From assembly GCA_948099385.1 (NCBI GenBank), contig CANUEZ040000164.1, forward strand, positions 1,936,501 to 2,000,500: DNA of 64,000 nt. The letters run 5' to 3'. Shown in pieces: positions 1 through 11,044 of the stretch. The DNA is from Fasciola hepatica. Taxonomy: Eukaryota; Platyhelminthes; Trematoda; Plagiorchiida; Fasciolidae. The position numbers and the translations under genes are program-made. The notes under the pieces were generated by a model, which was given only the letters and a program-made list of their open reading frames with translations, ran no database searches and was not told the DNA's origin. The first letter of the stretch is position 1, and each line of letters begins with the position of its first letter.

Positions 1-112
1 CAAATCAAGCGCGGATGCGAGTTGAAGTACTTGGACGACCACACATTCCAGTTCCATGGTGTGTTCATCAAATTCTTCCGAGAGCACATTAGTCACCAAT
101 CGACTGATCAAT
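1..112 (-). CDS. NCAPG: NCAPG (condensin I CAP-G subunit) exon 7, partial, continues beyond window
   Basis: Most downstream visible exon of the condensin I HEAT-repeat subunit CAP-G, which helps bind and compact mitotic chromosomes. On the minus strand an acceptor (TCTTCAG) ends at 113. The exon opens with one base that completes the Gly codon left by exon 6, then gives 37 codons (residues 410-446) with no stop to the window edge. The hydrophobic/acidic pattern, for example ELECVVVQVLQLASALDL, fits the helices that follow the 'YLLSYIQ' region in the animal family. The remaining C-terminal half of a roughly 1000-residue protein must lie before position 1. Splice phase and order agree with the other six exons. 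An additional small exon inside intron 6 cannot be excluded. Confidence 0.75.
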
Positions 113-1240
113 CTGAAGACGTGAGAAATAAAATGTTGTCAGATCCTAATAGCAGCTTCAGGGTACATACATACTGACAGAATGGATTCGGGGAAAGAAA
201 CTATGATGTAGGCGATGATTAACGAAGTGGTTCAATACATACATGCAATATTTCATACGAATGCATTACCATGGGTAAGAAGCAGCGATACACAAATATT
301 TCTCCCAAAAAATATTGTAAAATCTTGACTTGGATGACGGGACACAAAATGCTTCTCAGACGAACCGGAACATCGAAGCTGCTATATATCCTTTTTTGCC
401 ATACTTTCATTTAAGCGCATGGGCAACGGTGGAATTGCCGATGTACCACGATGCACTCTAAGCCGAAGCCTTGGCGGTAGTGTTTGTTTCTGCTTTAACA
501 CCAAAATTATATTGGAACTGGTCCCGTGGAGATTCTGCGCATTCAAATCAATGCTAATCTCAACAATGTATTCAGCCGAAGCAACATAAAGGGCGAAAAT
601 GCTCACAGACGCTGCTCCACCTCGAAATCTATTGAATGGTCACTGAGATGTCCACCAGTCCCTCGCTGATAGCGCCGCTGGAATTTACGTGGTCTGTTTT
701 ATTGCAAAATCGATAAGACGAACTATAAATGAGCATCAGAGCAACTAGGGACTGAAGTTGGCATTCAGGAATCGTGAAAAACCTACCTGAAATGAGTGTA
801 CTAGTTTGACGGAAACGCGACATGATAAAAAACCAAACCGATTCACCTCCGGATCACACGTTAATACAAGACCGACGACCAATCGAATTTGCTTGAACAA
901 TCTACCAACCGGCATGTGAGTGAGTGCTTTACTAACTTGGTCATATTGATACGGACGCAAACCGATTGAACGTACGTGTGGAAGTTTGCGTACATTTACA
1001 CTTTCAGATGTCGTCGTTCACGCCATTTCAAGTTTCAGTGAATCCCAGGTAATTACAAGTAAAGCAACTAACCGCGGCGCTCTACAAACACAGGTTCGTA
1101 ATTGGTTCCAACCAATCATCTATATCACCTGCCAGACGTAATCTATTCTTCTTGTCATGATTCATGATTTGCATGAGCTAAATACTTGTTGATTATGTAC
1201 AACACGACAATCATTTACCGGACGGTTAAATTCATCAACC

Positions 1241-1500
1241 GGTGATGGTCGAGTATCTCAAAGCGCTTGATTACCATCTCGGAGCTCCGAGGTTCGAATT
1301 CTCGCCATCACCGGTTACTTTAGTGGTACGCGATAATTCACTGTCGTCCGGCTCGTTACCACACCTGACCTGGTGGGACCTTATGTGGTTCTCCAATCCA
1401 AGTCCCAGGATCCGGTTGCTGGAAATCCCTAATAGTGCAATGGGCCTTTGATGCTATGGAGTACATACCCTACTGCACCAATGCGTAGAGTATGTAGAAA
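1241..1500 (+). repeat. SINE with class-II-tRNA-like head and shared body
   Basis: Positions 1241-1312 resemble a tRNA gene. The ends GGTGATGG and CCATCACC are complementary over 8 bases. The A-box region TGGTCGAGTATCTCAAAGCG is like a Leu/Ser tRNA, and the B box is GGTTCGAATTC at about 1290-1300. The downstream body (about 1325-1490) recurs in diverged form at about 18805-18975 and 29085-29255. All three copies share the order 'cgtccggMtcRttacca...', 'gttcNMcaNtccaagt', 'tRcaNtgggcctt' and 'atgcgNa'. Pol III promoter boxes plus an unrelated body is the layout of a tRNA-derived SINE. Confidence 0.6.
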
Positions 1501-2151
1501 GAAAACTTATCAAAGAGACCTTACCTTAACCGTGACAGAAGTCGAGAGTGTGATTGTACCGCGACGGGCAAAAATATGAGCGGACGTTACTACACCAATC
1601 ACGCATTTAGAGTGATTTCATTGGATTTAAAACGGTATGGTCGAAAACAGACATCTCGAACTGTTGCGATGCATTTTGGTTAGGTAACGTGATTGAAGCA
1701 CGATAGGTTGGGATGTATGCGGTTACTAAAAGAAGATAGGTGAAGCCTGTGGACGATGAAGATAAGTATGAAACATTGGGGGATAGATACGAAAAAGACG
1801 CTGATCGGACATCGAAGATGTAATGTCAAGAAGCCATACCATGATTGGTACTCCCGGAGATTGCTCGTTCTTCTTCTCTCCCTCTGTCTGAGAGATATAT
1901 GGCTCAGAATAGAAGTCAGTGGCGCGAATGCTACGCGGTCTGTCTGTCGAACTGTCGAACTCTCGTCCCCGTAACCACAAAAATATCAGTCCGACATACA
2001 CACTGACGAAAAACATCAAGAAAGCGTACGGTGAAAAGCCCCAATAAAACTAGCATTTTTCTCTCACTCACGGTCTGTTTACTGCACTGCACGCCCCTTT
2101 CCTTACTTTGTTGCATCAGTACTTTGCTTGATCTCAAGCTGGTGTGAACAT

Positions 2152-2254
<103 letters not shown>

Positions 2255-3863
2255 CATGCCAGTAAAACTGAGAAATCCTGAGGAATATAAGCAGACCACA
2301 TGTTTATCACTGAATATGAATACTATATTCTGAAAAACTTTTGGGTCGATTCAATGTAAAACAATGTGGTTTCATTTTCCCTCGGAGGCGTCAGAGTTGT
2401 GACCTATTGGCAGTAGCACGAATATGGTTTTGTTTGGATTTCGAGCATGGTTTTTCACCGCACACAAGCAGACCACAAGGGTAATTGTCATAAAACAGCA
2501 CCACTACCTGTCAGTTATGGAACACAGAATTACATGGCTTTGCTTTATTGCAGTCGTGTACGAGCACAAAATATAGCCGTTGGATCAGTAGATCTCGTCC
2601 GCCCATTCATGAATGTCTTTGCACACCCAATACCGTCTCGCTGAGGATTTTACACTATCGTTACCCACAACTTGATTTAGCCTACCTGTCGAACGGTTTG
2701 TCGAGATATGGCTGCTGATGCGCGCTGTAACTTCGTAGAGCCACAGGTGAGAGCTGGGTAACGATGGAGACCCAGGAGAGGGAGGATGCCCCATAGGACG
2801 CAGCTGTCTACTACCTCAGGCGTGCTAATCCTCTCACACACCCGTACACTTCAAGTGGACAGCGCACGCCGAAACGGTTGCGTCTTCTACAACAATCTCC
2901 GAATGTTGCAATCTATCAATGAATCAAACAGACATTAGACACGTACCAGCACAACGACTGTCTGTTGGGTCGCAATATCTGATCGGCAACAGAAGCGCAA
3001 TAATCGAAGCTATACCACCCGCTACATTGAATGAGAACACAGGTTAATGTGTCAATGGGCAGAGATTTATTATCTGATGAAGCACCTAAGTCGTGTGGTT
3101 CATGGAGCACTGAACTCGACTGCTTATACAGGTTCTACTAGGACGAAGTAGGCCGACCTTGGAAATCGATGGGCACCTAGGGTGTCACGCATGTTACCAA
3201 TATATCAGGGCTCGATGAGACAAATTCAAATTACCGAATAAGCAATTCGAATTACTCGAAAGGTAAAACATTTTTGGGGAGAATAATATCACTATTGTAA
3301 TTTGCGCATCAATGGTGAAAAATTGAACTGTCTCCTCAACAGATTAGCATTTCTTTCTTTTCTGGTCTTAAATTGACGATCTGCACACGTGTTGATTTGA
3401 TACCAGTTTTAGAGAATACGATACACCAAAGCAGACTTCAAGGAATGCGTAACGAACGCAATCTGTCTAAATTGTGTTCCGACCATGGTAGCCAATACTC
3501 TAGGCTATGAAGAGATCGTGTTCATCCTGTGTACAGTTTATTCGCAGGATACCCACCCATATGATCACTTGCATGATGCTTCAAATCATCTGAGTCCGAT
3601 CTGGTTCGCACACGACTTCAACATTTCCGGTCTTTGGGTATTCGTATCAATCTAAGCGGTCGCACTCATCATCACAGAATTCGAGACCTGTACACTAAGA
3701 AATACCCTAATATTTTAGAAATGCCAGGAGAGAAATGCATCAAAGAACATCTAATGGTTCAACAAAAAGACAGACAGAATGAGAAAACGTGAACAGTTTG
3801 AAGGTACTCATACAAAAATGTTACCGAATTCATAACAAAGAATTAGGACCACGTGGAAGTTAC

Positions 3864-4112
3864 CCTTTGATCAAAGTGATGTAGGCTACAATAGAGGGCA
3901 TAACCATTTCCAACAGTGGAACGTTGGAATCCGCATCTGTTGAAAATGTATCGCTTGACTGATCCGCATCAGAACCACCCGTGATTTTGTCTTTCTGAGC
4001 AACGCTATGATTCGAAGCTGTGACAATGGTTTGACGTTTGACCAACAATTCGACCAGTGCACGCCAGAAGAACGATGATTCGGATGTAATACAATCGCTT
4101 TTCAGAACACGT
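3864..4112 (-). CDS. NCAPG: NCAPG exon 6
   Basis: Encodes residues about 326-409 of the CAP-G orthologue. The start of the exon resembles the family helix around 'ETLTPEIALYWCALCEYL': here KSDCITSESSFFWRALVELL. The end resembles 'LEQILPEPVVYADYLLSYI': here LLEMVMPSIVAYITLIK. Between them lies a Ser/Asp/Thr-rich linker of roughly 38 residues, longer than I recall in vertebrates. The acceptor is TCTAG at 4117-4113, preceded by a pyrimidine-rich tract, a branch-like CACTAAAC and about 100 nt without any AG. An in-phase alternative acceptor at 4215 would add 34 residues but lies upstream of that AG-free zone. One base joins exon 5's GA and two bases (GG) carry over to exon 7. Donor GTAACT at 3863. 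Confidence 0.88.
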
Positions 4113-6850
4113 CTAGATTCAGGAATGGAAGCAAATGCGTTGTCCATAAAATCAAGATGAAGCGGGATAAAACAGAAAAGTGCAGTAAATGAGGCATGGT
4201 TTAGTGAATTATTACTGGATAAACGAACGATAATAACTGTTTGTTTCACATCAGTGCATGTGGGAGGTAGAAAGAATATATTCCATAGCCCTGAGGGTTC
4301 ATTGCATTATCAGGAATAGCCGGCAACCTGATCCTGAGTGAATAACCATATAAGCTGTCAATAGGTCATCTGCGGTAACGATCCAGGCGACAGTTGTTTG
4401 CTACCACCAAAGTGGACTGCCATTATGAAGTTTTATTGTCTTACTAGTCTCCAAATGATTCAGTATGGTCGGGGTGGGTGTCTTAGGCCCCGAGATGGCT
4501 ACTCCTACCGAACGCCTCTCGAAATGCGGCCAAGTGATCGTGCGCCTAACACAGCCTCTGTTGAGGAAGTCCAACTCACTGCTTTCTCGAGGCCGTGTTC
4601 CCACTAAAGTGAGTGGACGAAAGCGAATGCCCGGTGCTCTCTACCGGGTTGGCTGACTAATAGTCAGTTTAGGGTGGATGGCTACATCCCGATTCTAAAC
4701 CAACCACGGATGGAGCATGAGGCGTACAACGGTATGCTCACCTGCATCTGTGGCGCAGAAGTGCACTGGGCACTCAATATGCGTGGCCTAATCCGAAGGG
4801 CGAATGAACTGAGCATTCAGTCATCAGCACCCACGTTTCGTCCCGCTGCCTTGCGGGTTAGGCTTTGGATAACTAAAGGCTCCGGTAGTGAGTCCCTAAG
4901 AAAACCATCTGCTTCGGCTTGGACAACTTGGCAGTATCGCGCTCACAAACAAATCATGGACTCGGACTATTTACTCTTCCTTCTCGATTGTAACATGTTT
5001 TGTTTGGCACATAGTCTGAAATCAGGCAGGTGTGAAATACACGCATACATACATTGTCTTACTGTTGAATTCATATATACGTACATACCATTTCACAACC
5101 GCCGGTCAAATGAGGAACGTTATACTTAATAATCAACCGCATCATCTAAAATCTTTCAGAACAGGTTACAATTAGATAAACTAGACTACTCATTACCAGC
5201 GCAATCGATGCACTTCAGAATCGTTACAGGTTAGTGCAGTGTTACTTGCCAGGGAACTCTACTTATCGTCCCCAAATATTTGGAATTAAGAGCAGTTCTC
5301 TTAACACTGGAAAATTCAATCATAATTTCCACTCGTATGGACTCGTGCAGAGACTCTGCCAAGCACGAGGGTGTTGGCCTCATTTCAAGAGAGCGCGATT
5401 GGTAAGTGTCCATTGTATCATATGGATTGCGCCGCAAACGTAAACAGTAAGCTCGTGTAGGGACGGGTTGGTTCTCGTATCGGTGTTAGATGCATCGACG
5501 AAATATTCACCTTTCGTTGACAACTCAAGTACCGTCATGCCAAGTGTCGATAAACGTCGTGCTTTTAGATGTTCACGTAGACCTGGACTCCCAGAGAACT
5601 AATTTTTCGATAGTTCCAATCACCTTGGGAATGGCATCCTGATCGATGGTGTTTTAGATGAGATTACATCAGGAATGGCGATAGCTAGATTGACTTTCAT
5701 CAACCTATGTCACTCCTTGGGTCACCACGACAACAGAACGAGTGTGCAATGTCTTGCTCAACGAACTCAAAATTTGGCCGATCAGCGATGAGGATGTCAG
5801 ATAGATTCTCGTATTCGACAACTGATGTCTCCGAAACACTGCTTGCAGTTGGTGATTACCTGAAGTTCGATATCGTGTCGAGTATGGATACACGCTTTCT
5901 AGCCGAGGTAAACACTCAGCACCACTCCCGCTGGCTTGAACGTGCTATGTTGCCTACCTTACATCGCACTATTAGAGCGCTAAGAGCATGGCCAGAAAAA
6001 GTGACGCGGTGAATCTGACCTAGTGCAGGGCAATTAAGATACTGTTCTCTGCGGTCGCATAAGTTATTACAGATGAGAAGATTACAACTACTGTGAAACG
6101 TTAGAAAATTTGGTTGATTCCAAGTCAGTGACGCGAAACGGTGTGGCGTGCTCGGTTAATCTACATGGACATGATGAATCTAATTTTTCAAACATCTAAC
6201 CACACGTGATAAGAAATCAAACAAGGTTTATGTACACTCATCAACTCGTATTTCTCTCAATATCATTATTCTTCGTGTGTTGCTATCACAATACCTATCT
6301 CAGGCCCCTGTATCAAGTCACGCCCTGGCTATCGTGTCGTTACTTCCAGCCTTATCCAGCAAGTATGAATGAAACATTAGGAGATAAACGAAGGGCAGAC
6401 ACAAGCAAAACACGACCGATTCACTAGAGGCAATATAGAGTGAATACTTTAGCTAGAACGCAGCTATCCGCAACCGTCACTCGATGGCCAACCTCGTCAT
6501 TGCTTACTGAATGTTTCTACCAGACAAGAGCAATTCCTTGGAGAAATCGCTTGCTGAACACAGAAAGGGGCCGAGCATCCTCAACACGGAGTGGCCAGAT
6601 CTCGAAACCGTGACGCCATACGCTACAAAACGTGACGAGGTGAGAAGCGATAAAGCTCGTCATCCAGTTCGTGGTATACAGCTCGCTGTTGTAACCTGGT
6701 TCATTACCGTGTCCGACTCAATGAGACCTATCATGATACTCAGTTTCTACATGCCAGTTCATTCTGATAACGTAACGTGCCTCTGCTTGTGTCGGTACGC
6801 CCCCCGCTCCACTGCACTTTTTTTTAAATCACGGGGCATAAAAGACGTAC
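4113..6850 (-). other. NCAPG intron 5 (2738 bp)
   Basis: Donor GTACGT at 6850-6845, acceptor TAG at 4115-4113. A G/C-richer stretch at about 4460-4960 looks repeat-derived but I cannot name it. About 6500-6640 resembles 17430-17560 in words such as 'agcatccttaac' and 'gaatggtcgg', suggesting another dispersed repeat. No supported gene otherwise. Confidence 0.7.
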
Positions 6851-7055
6851 TCTTCAGTCAGATATGTTGTCGCCCACGTTTGAACCATGGTCTTGAAATC
6901 CGACTCGGGTAGTACGGAGAATAGATTGTCCAGCATGAGTTGACTAGTCTCAGGCACACCCTCTGTATCCAGGCGGCGTAACAGTTGAACCGGATCACCT
7001 TCAGTCGCCTTGAACCACGACAGAACAAGTTCTTGTGCGGCTTGTCGTACTTCCG
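6851..7055 (-). CDS. NCAPG: NCAPG exon 5
   Basis: HEAT-repeat exon giving residues about 258-326. The acceptor GCTAG ends at 7056. The first two bases complete an Ala codon with exon 4, so the joined read is TDRSAEVRQAAQELV, matching the family motif 'NDRSDAVKQAMQKHLL'. It continues with DPVQLLRRLDTEGVPETSQL and MLDNLFSVLPESDF, the counterparts of 'NILELLHRLDVENSSEVAVS' and 'VLNALFSITPLSEL'. The exon is 205 bp and leaves two bases (GA) at a GTACGT donor, which pair in phase with exon 6. Plus-strand open frames over it are shadows. Confidence 0.95.
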
Positions 7056-8590
7056 CTAGCGCAGACACAAAAATGACCAAAACAGAAGCGAGACGAAAAT
7101 GACCCGACGAAAAGAAAATGTGAAAACGGGATTTGCCGAAACAGGAATAATAGTACTGCACAATATTAACACCTGGTAAACTGTATTTAATCGCGCACGT
7201 AGTGATGCGATGTTACGCAGATAGATTTGCTGAATGGAAGCACTACATACATCCAATAAGCTGTAACCAACTCCGAGGTAACGGGAGAAAGCGGATAATT
7301 AGAACATTCTTTGATCCACTAGGAAGTTCTCGACTGCTTTTGTACACAATACTGCAATGCATATGAAAAGGATCACCTGCGTTGTCACCTTCATCTTCGA
7401 AATTACAGAAATGTCAGTGGAATTATTCTAACAATTTCGCATCTAATGGTGACTCGAAACAGGGGATAACTTGTGCGTGCCAGGGATATCCAAGTGCCAA
7501 GTAAGAGTAACGCCGATAACTTAGGTGGTGTTCTGATGGGAGATCCCTTCAGTTTTTGGTTTTCATCCACCACTCGGTTCACACTTGTGGCTTAAGAATG
7601 CTTCCTTTCCGAACACGGGCCACACTCCGGTAAACCGCTCAACAGACGAGCTAAATCAGGTAAAGGGCAACTAAGAACTTTGTACCTTGGATAGGCAATG
7701 CTTCTCGGGCATGTGATGGGACGAGTGAATATCCATACTAAATCCAACAGCCTTGTACATGAAGCTGTCATCGAACCTCGGAGTACATGGAATCCTGTCA
7801 GGCAATCCAGAGCATCATCGTGCCCCATGAAAATCGTTCGGACTGCACGTTGTGAACGAATGTGCAGATGACGGAGGAGCATCCATGGGTAAGGGTACTG
7901 AAAGGTCCTCTCAGTTATTTTTCTGCTCTAGACTGGGCAACCGTGTCGTGCAACAAACATCCTACGTTCTTCTGTACACTGCTTCGATTTTGCGGTGTTG
8001 GTACCTTTTCCTTTGCGGCCAGTGTTAGATCAGTTCCGTACGTTAGACCGGTGATGGTCGAGCTCTGTCCGAGGAATCTAAGTAAGCGGGGTTTTCTCAA
8101 ACTATCGTTGTGCATGAGAAAAGGACGCGCGATACGGTAACAAAGGCCTACTGCACGATGAAGGATAACTTAAAAGTAGTAGTAGGGCTTGGTGTAGAGA
8201 ACTACATAAGATCCCGATAGACTACGCGTGATGATCAGGGCCACAGCGGATTGCATTCTACCACCAATACGCCCAATCGTGGCGGGGTTCGAATTTTGTA
8301 TCTCAGAGGTGATAGAGACTTGATACCACTCAGAAACCATAGGGTGGGACTGCCACTGCCGGTTGTATTTTGCAGGAACCTTCTCCATCGCCACCCGGCT
8401 CACTATCAAGCTTGAAAAAGCCTTAAGCCGTTCAGCATGAATAAAATCTCTAAGATCAAAGTTACCAGTTCTTTTTATTACTATTTACTCATGGTCCCTG
8501 TTTTCCCCTTTGCACTTGTTCATGTACGTAAGAAAAATCATCCGAAAACGCCATGATGAAGCCAAGAAAGGACGTGCAACGCCTGCTTAC
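7056..8590 (-). other. NCAPG intron 4 (1535 bp)
   Basis: Donor GTAAGC at 8590-8585, acceptor TAG at 7058-7056. Shortest intron of the gene. A possible tRNA-like repeat lies at 8175-8405. Nothing else is recognised. Confidence 0.8.
8175..8405 (-). repeat. Possible tRNA-like SINE relic
   Basis: Read on the minus strand, a short A-box-like TGGTATCAAGT is followed about 30 nt later by TTCGAACCC, a B-box-like core. The flanks are balanced and non-coding. The similarity is short and could be chance. No second copy was found in this window. Confidence 0.25.
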
Positions 8591-8900
8591 CCGACCGATC
8601 AGTGAGACCGTCATGGAGAACACGGATTCGCTTGGCGATCGACAACGGACGAAGAACGCCACGAGTGGCTAGGATCTTGTAAGCTGTACGACGCACACTG
8701 TCAGACACATCACGACAACGTTCGACCAGGCTCGGAAGTGTGCGTGTGGTTAACACCATGGCGGCCAACGCGGCTCGCCGCACCTCGGCAGTTGGATCGT
8801 GGCGGGCGAGCCACAAGAATGCTTCCACGGCTGGACAGTCCGCGTCGGTCGGGTCTTGCATACGAGACAACGCGTGTATAGCTTGCACACGTACAGTGGA
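8591..8900 (-). CDS. NCAPG: NCAPG exon 4
   Basis: Best diagnostic exon of the gene (310 bp, residues 155-258). It begins at an ATCAG acceptor with VRVQAIHALSRMQDPTDADC, matching the family 'VRIQAVLALSRLQDPKDDEC'. It continues with EVRRAALAAM, KTLP-like RTLPSLVERCRDVSDSVRR, YKILA, LSIAKRIRVLHDGLTDRS; the animal counterparts are 'EVRRAVLSCI', 'KTLPKIVGRTKDVKEAVRK' and 'SIAQRVMLLQQGLNDRS'. These are consecutive HEAT repeats of the CAP-G solenoid, which with CAP-H forms the DNA-clamping part of condensin I. One base is left over before GTAAGC and fits exon 5. Codons 5' of 8900 are intronic. Confidence 0.97.
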
Positions 8901-11044
8901 CTGATATGAACAGAGGGTAAACTCAAATAAATCTCAGTGGAGACTACGAAAATACACCAAAATAGGACGCATGAAGTATATATATATATAAATGAAGATT
9001 AAAGAGTTGTTTCGAATTCAAGAGAATATCGATGAAGTTTCACCGTAAACACGAAACTTATTGCTGCATTTATTGTCCCACCTTTCTTATGTATACGCTT
9101 CCGGCATGCAAACAAACATACACGGGAGTCAGGAAGTCTGTTTTTCAATTTCGGAAAGCAGCGCACTCTTTTGTCAAATCGATGAAGGAAAGGCAAGCCA
9201 ATAATGAGATGCGAACTTGGTCCCATTGGCTTGTGTAGTCTTACACGTTGTCCGAACGATTCAGCTGAACATGGACACATGAGTCGATAAATATTGCTTT
9301 CGATGACTTGTATTCACGCTAACCGGTTCAGTTTAGTTCAGTTCATTGAACAACGGGTCTGTCTAGTCTATGCTCTGGTATTGACTACTGAATTGCAGCA
9401 CCATTGAATCAGAAGATACAGGTATTACCGAAATTACCGGGAGTGGGTTTTTCTGAATTAATCAACCTCTAACAGATGTTTCCAATCTCGTGAATTCTTT
9501 TAAGCTACATGGAAACTAGCGATAACTTCCTCCTAACAAACAAGGAGTAAATTCGTTATCTTATTCGGATAGTGACTTTTAGCACGAAACTGAAAATTTC
9601 GCCACTAATTTTTTCCAGCGGTTTTTCTACCGTCCAATTTTAAAACAAATGGATGGACTTGTCCACGTCTATAAGATGTACAGCCTCCTGTGAAATATGA
9701 CCCGGTACGTCATTCTACATTGCGACAGTCTTCCTAGAATACCTTCTGCGCACGGTGAATTCCGCTTTCTTCACGAAATAGTTAACAACGCACCATCAAT
9801 AAGGTTGATCGTGATTTTTTGAAGGCGAATTAGAGTTAGCACGGTGAATTGTGCGACCCCAAATTTACCAACTTATTTTCTAAATATCTTTTTATGACAA
9901 ACGTATTCATGGGCCCCTATTTCTCACCACAGTTTGTTCAAAGTACATCGATGATAAAACGACTCACTGTACGATTCCAACATCATTCAACTTTGTTGAT
10001 CGTATATTATGGGCTGTTGATCAGTTAGAAGCTAAAGCAAGTGGCTTTTCTTCACTCTTGTTTGCAGAGGCGCAAGCGGATTTTTCAATCGAACTTCTTC
10101 CATACTGAATGCTTGATAATCTTCGTGTTATATTATCCCAATGCAACTAACATCACTGCACAAATCGGACGTGTTCGTTCACTGCACACTACCTATTGTT
10201 GTAACACCAGTTTTCACAGAAGTAATGAGAAGAAACATGCTGTCGTTCGCAAAAGGAATGGGAACAATTTCATCACGGGAAAAAGTGTTCCATGGGCTCG
10301 CACAATTTTAGCCTGTTCCTCGTCAATAAAGTCGCGCTTTTTCTTCGGTTTCTAGTAAGCATTTTTTCAACGTAGCGAAAACAAAATGGATATTTTACGG
10401 GCCGCGTTTACACGACCTTCAAATCCAAGTCACGTATTTGAAATGAATCACACGTCTTTTCTCGTGAGGTTACCATTCGTCGCGAGTTGGCTGATAAACT
10501 GTTAGACAACATAAAAATCTTCACACATGTTCGTTTCTTTTTTCCTTTATTCTGATAGACAATTCAGGAAAAAAAGAAACGTCTCTAGCAAGAACCGTAT
10601 TCATTTCTCAATGAAAGAAACCACCCATGATGAGCCTCGCCCTCGTTGGTTTATCAAAAGTCATATTGAACATTTAACTAATTTTGGACTACTGAACCTC
10701 AGAATAACTGACCACAGTGAACAAGGTCACACTTTCAACTGTGAACGGGTCGAGGAACTAACGTGGATGACAAGTTCTAAAGAATTTCGTTCCTCGGCCT
10801 TGTCTTGTGATATACTACGGAAAGTACAGTGAAGAATTCATTACGAAGAAATTTCGTCTAATGAATTTCGACAACACCCGTACAGTGGAGCGTAATGAAC
10901 AAACAGACGAACACTATTCTAAGGAAAAATCGTGAGAACAAATCAAGAATATGAGTGCGAAAATGCCACCGACAGCGGCATTCAACCATCTCACCTGATG
11001 CATCTAATTATCTAGCAGACGGACGTCACAGACGCGGAACCGGA

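Noticed and set aside
1241..1312. Functional tRNA gene
   Set aside because: The anticodon arm is not well formed and the head continues into a repeated body, so it is a SINE.
4113..4214. Longer version of NCAPG exon 6 using the acceptor at 4215 (34 extra in-phase residues)
   Set aside because: The extra stretch is pyrimidine-rich with a branch-like CACTAAAC and no AG until TCTAG at 4113, which is the signature of an intron end. The extra residues also have no counterpart in the family.
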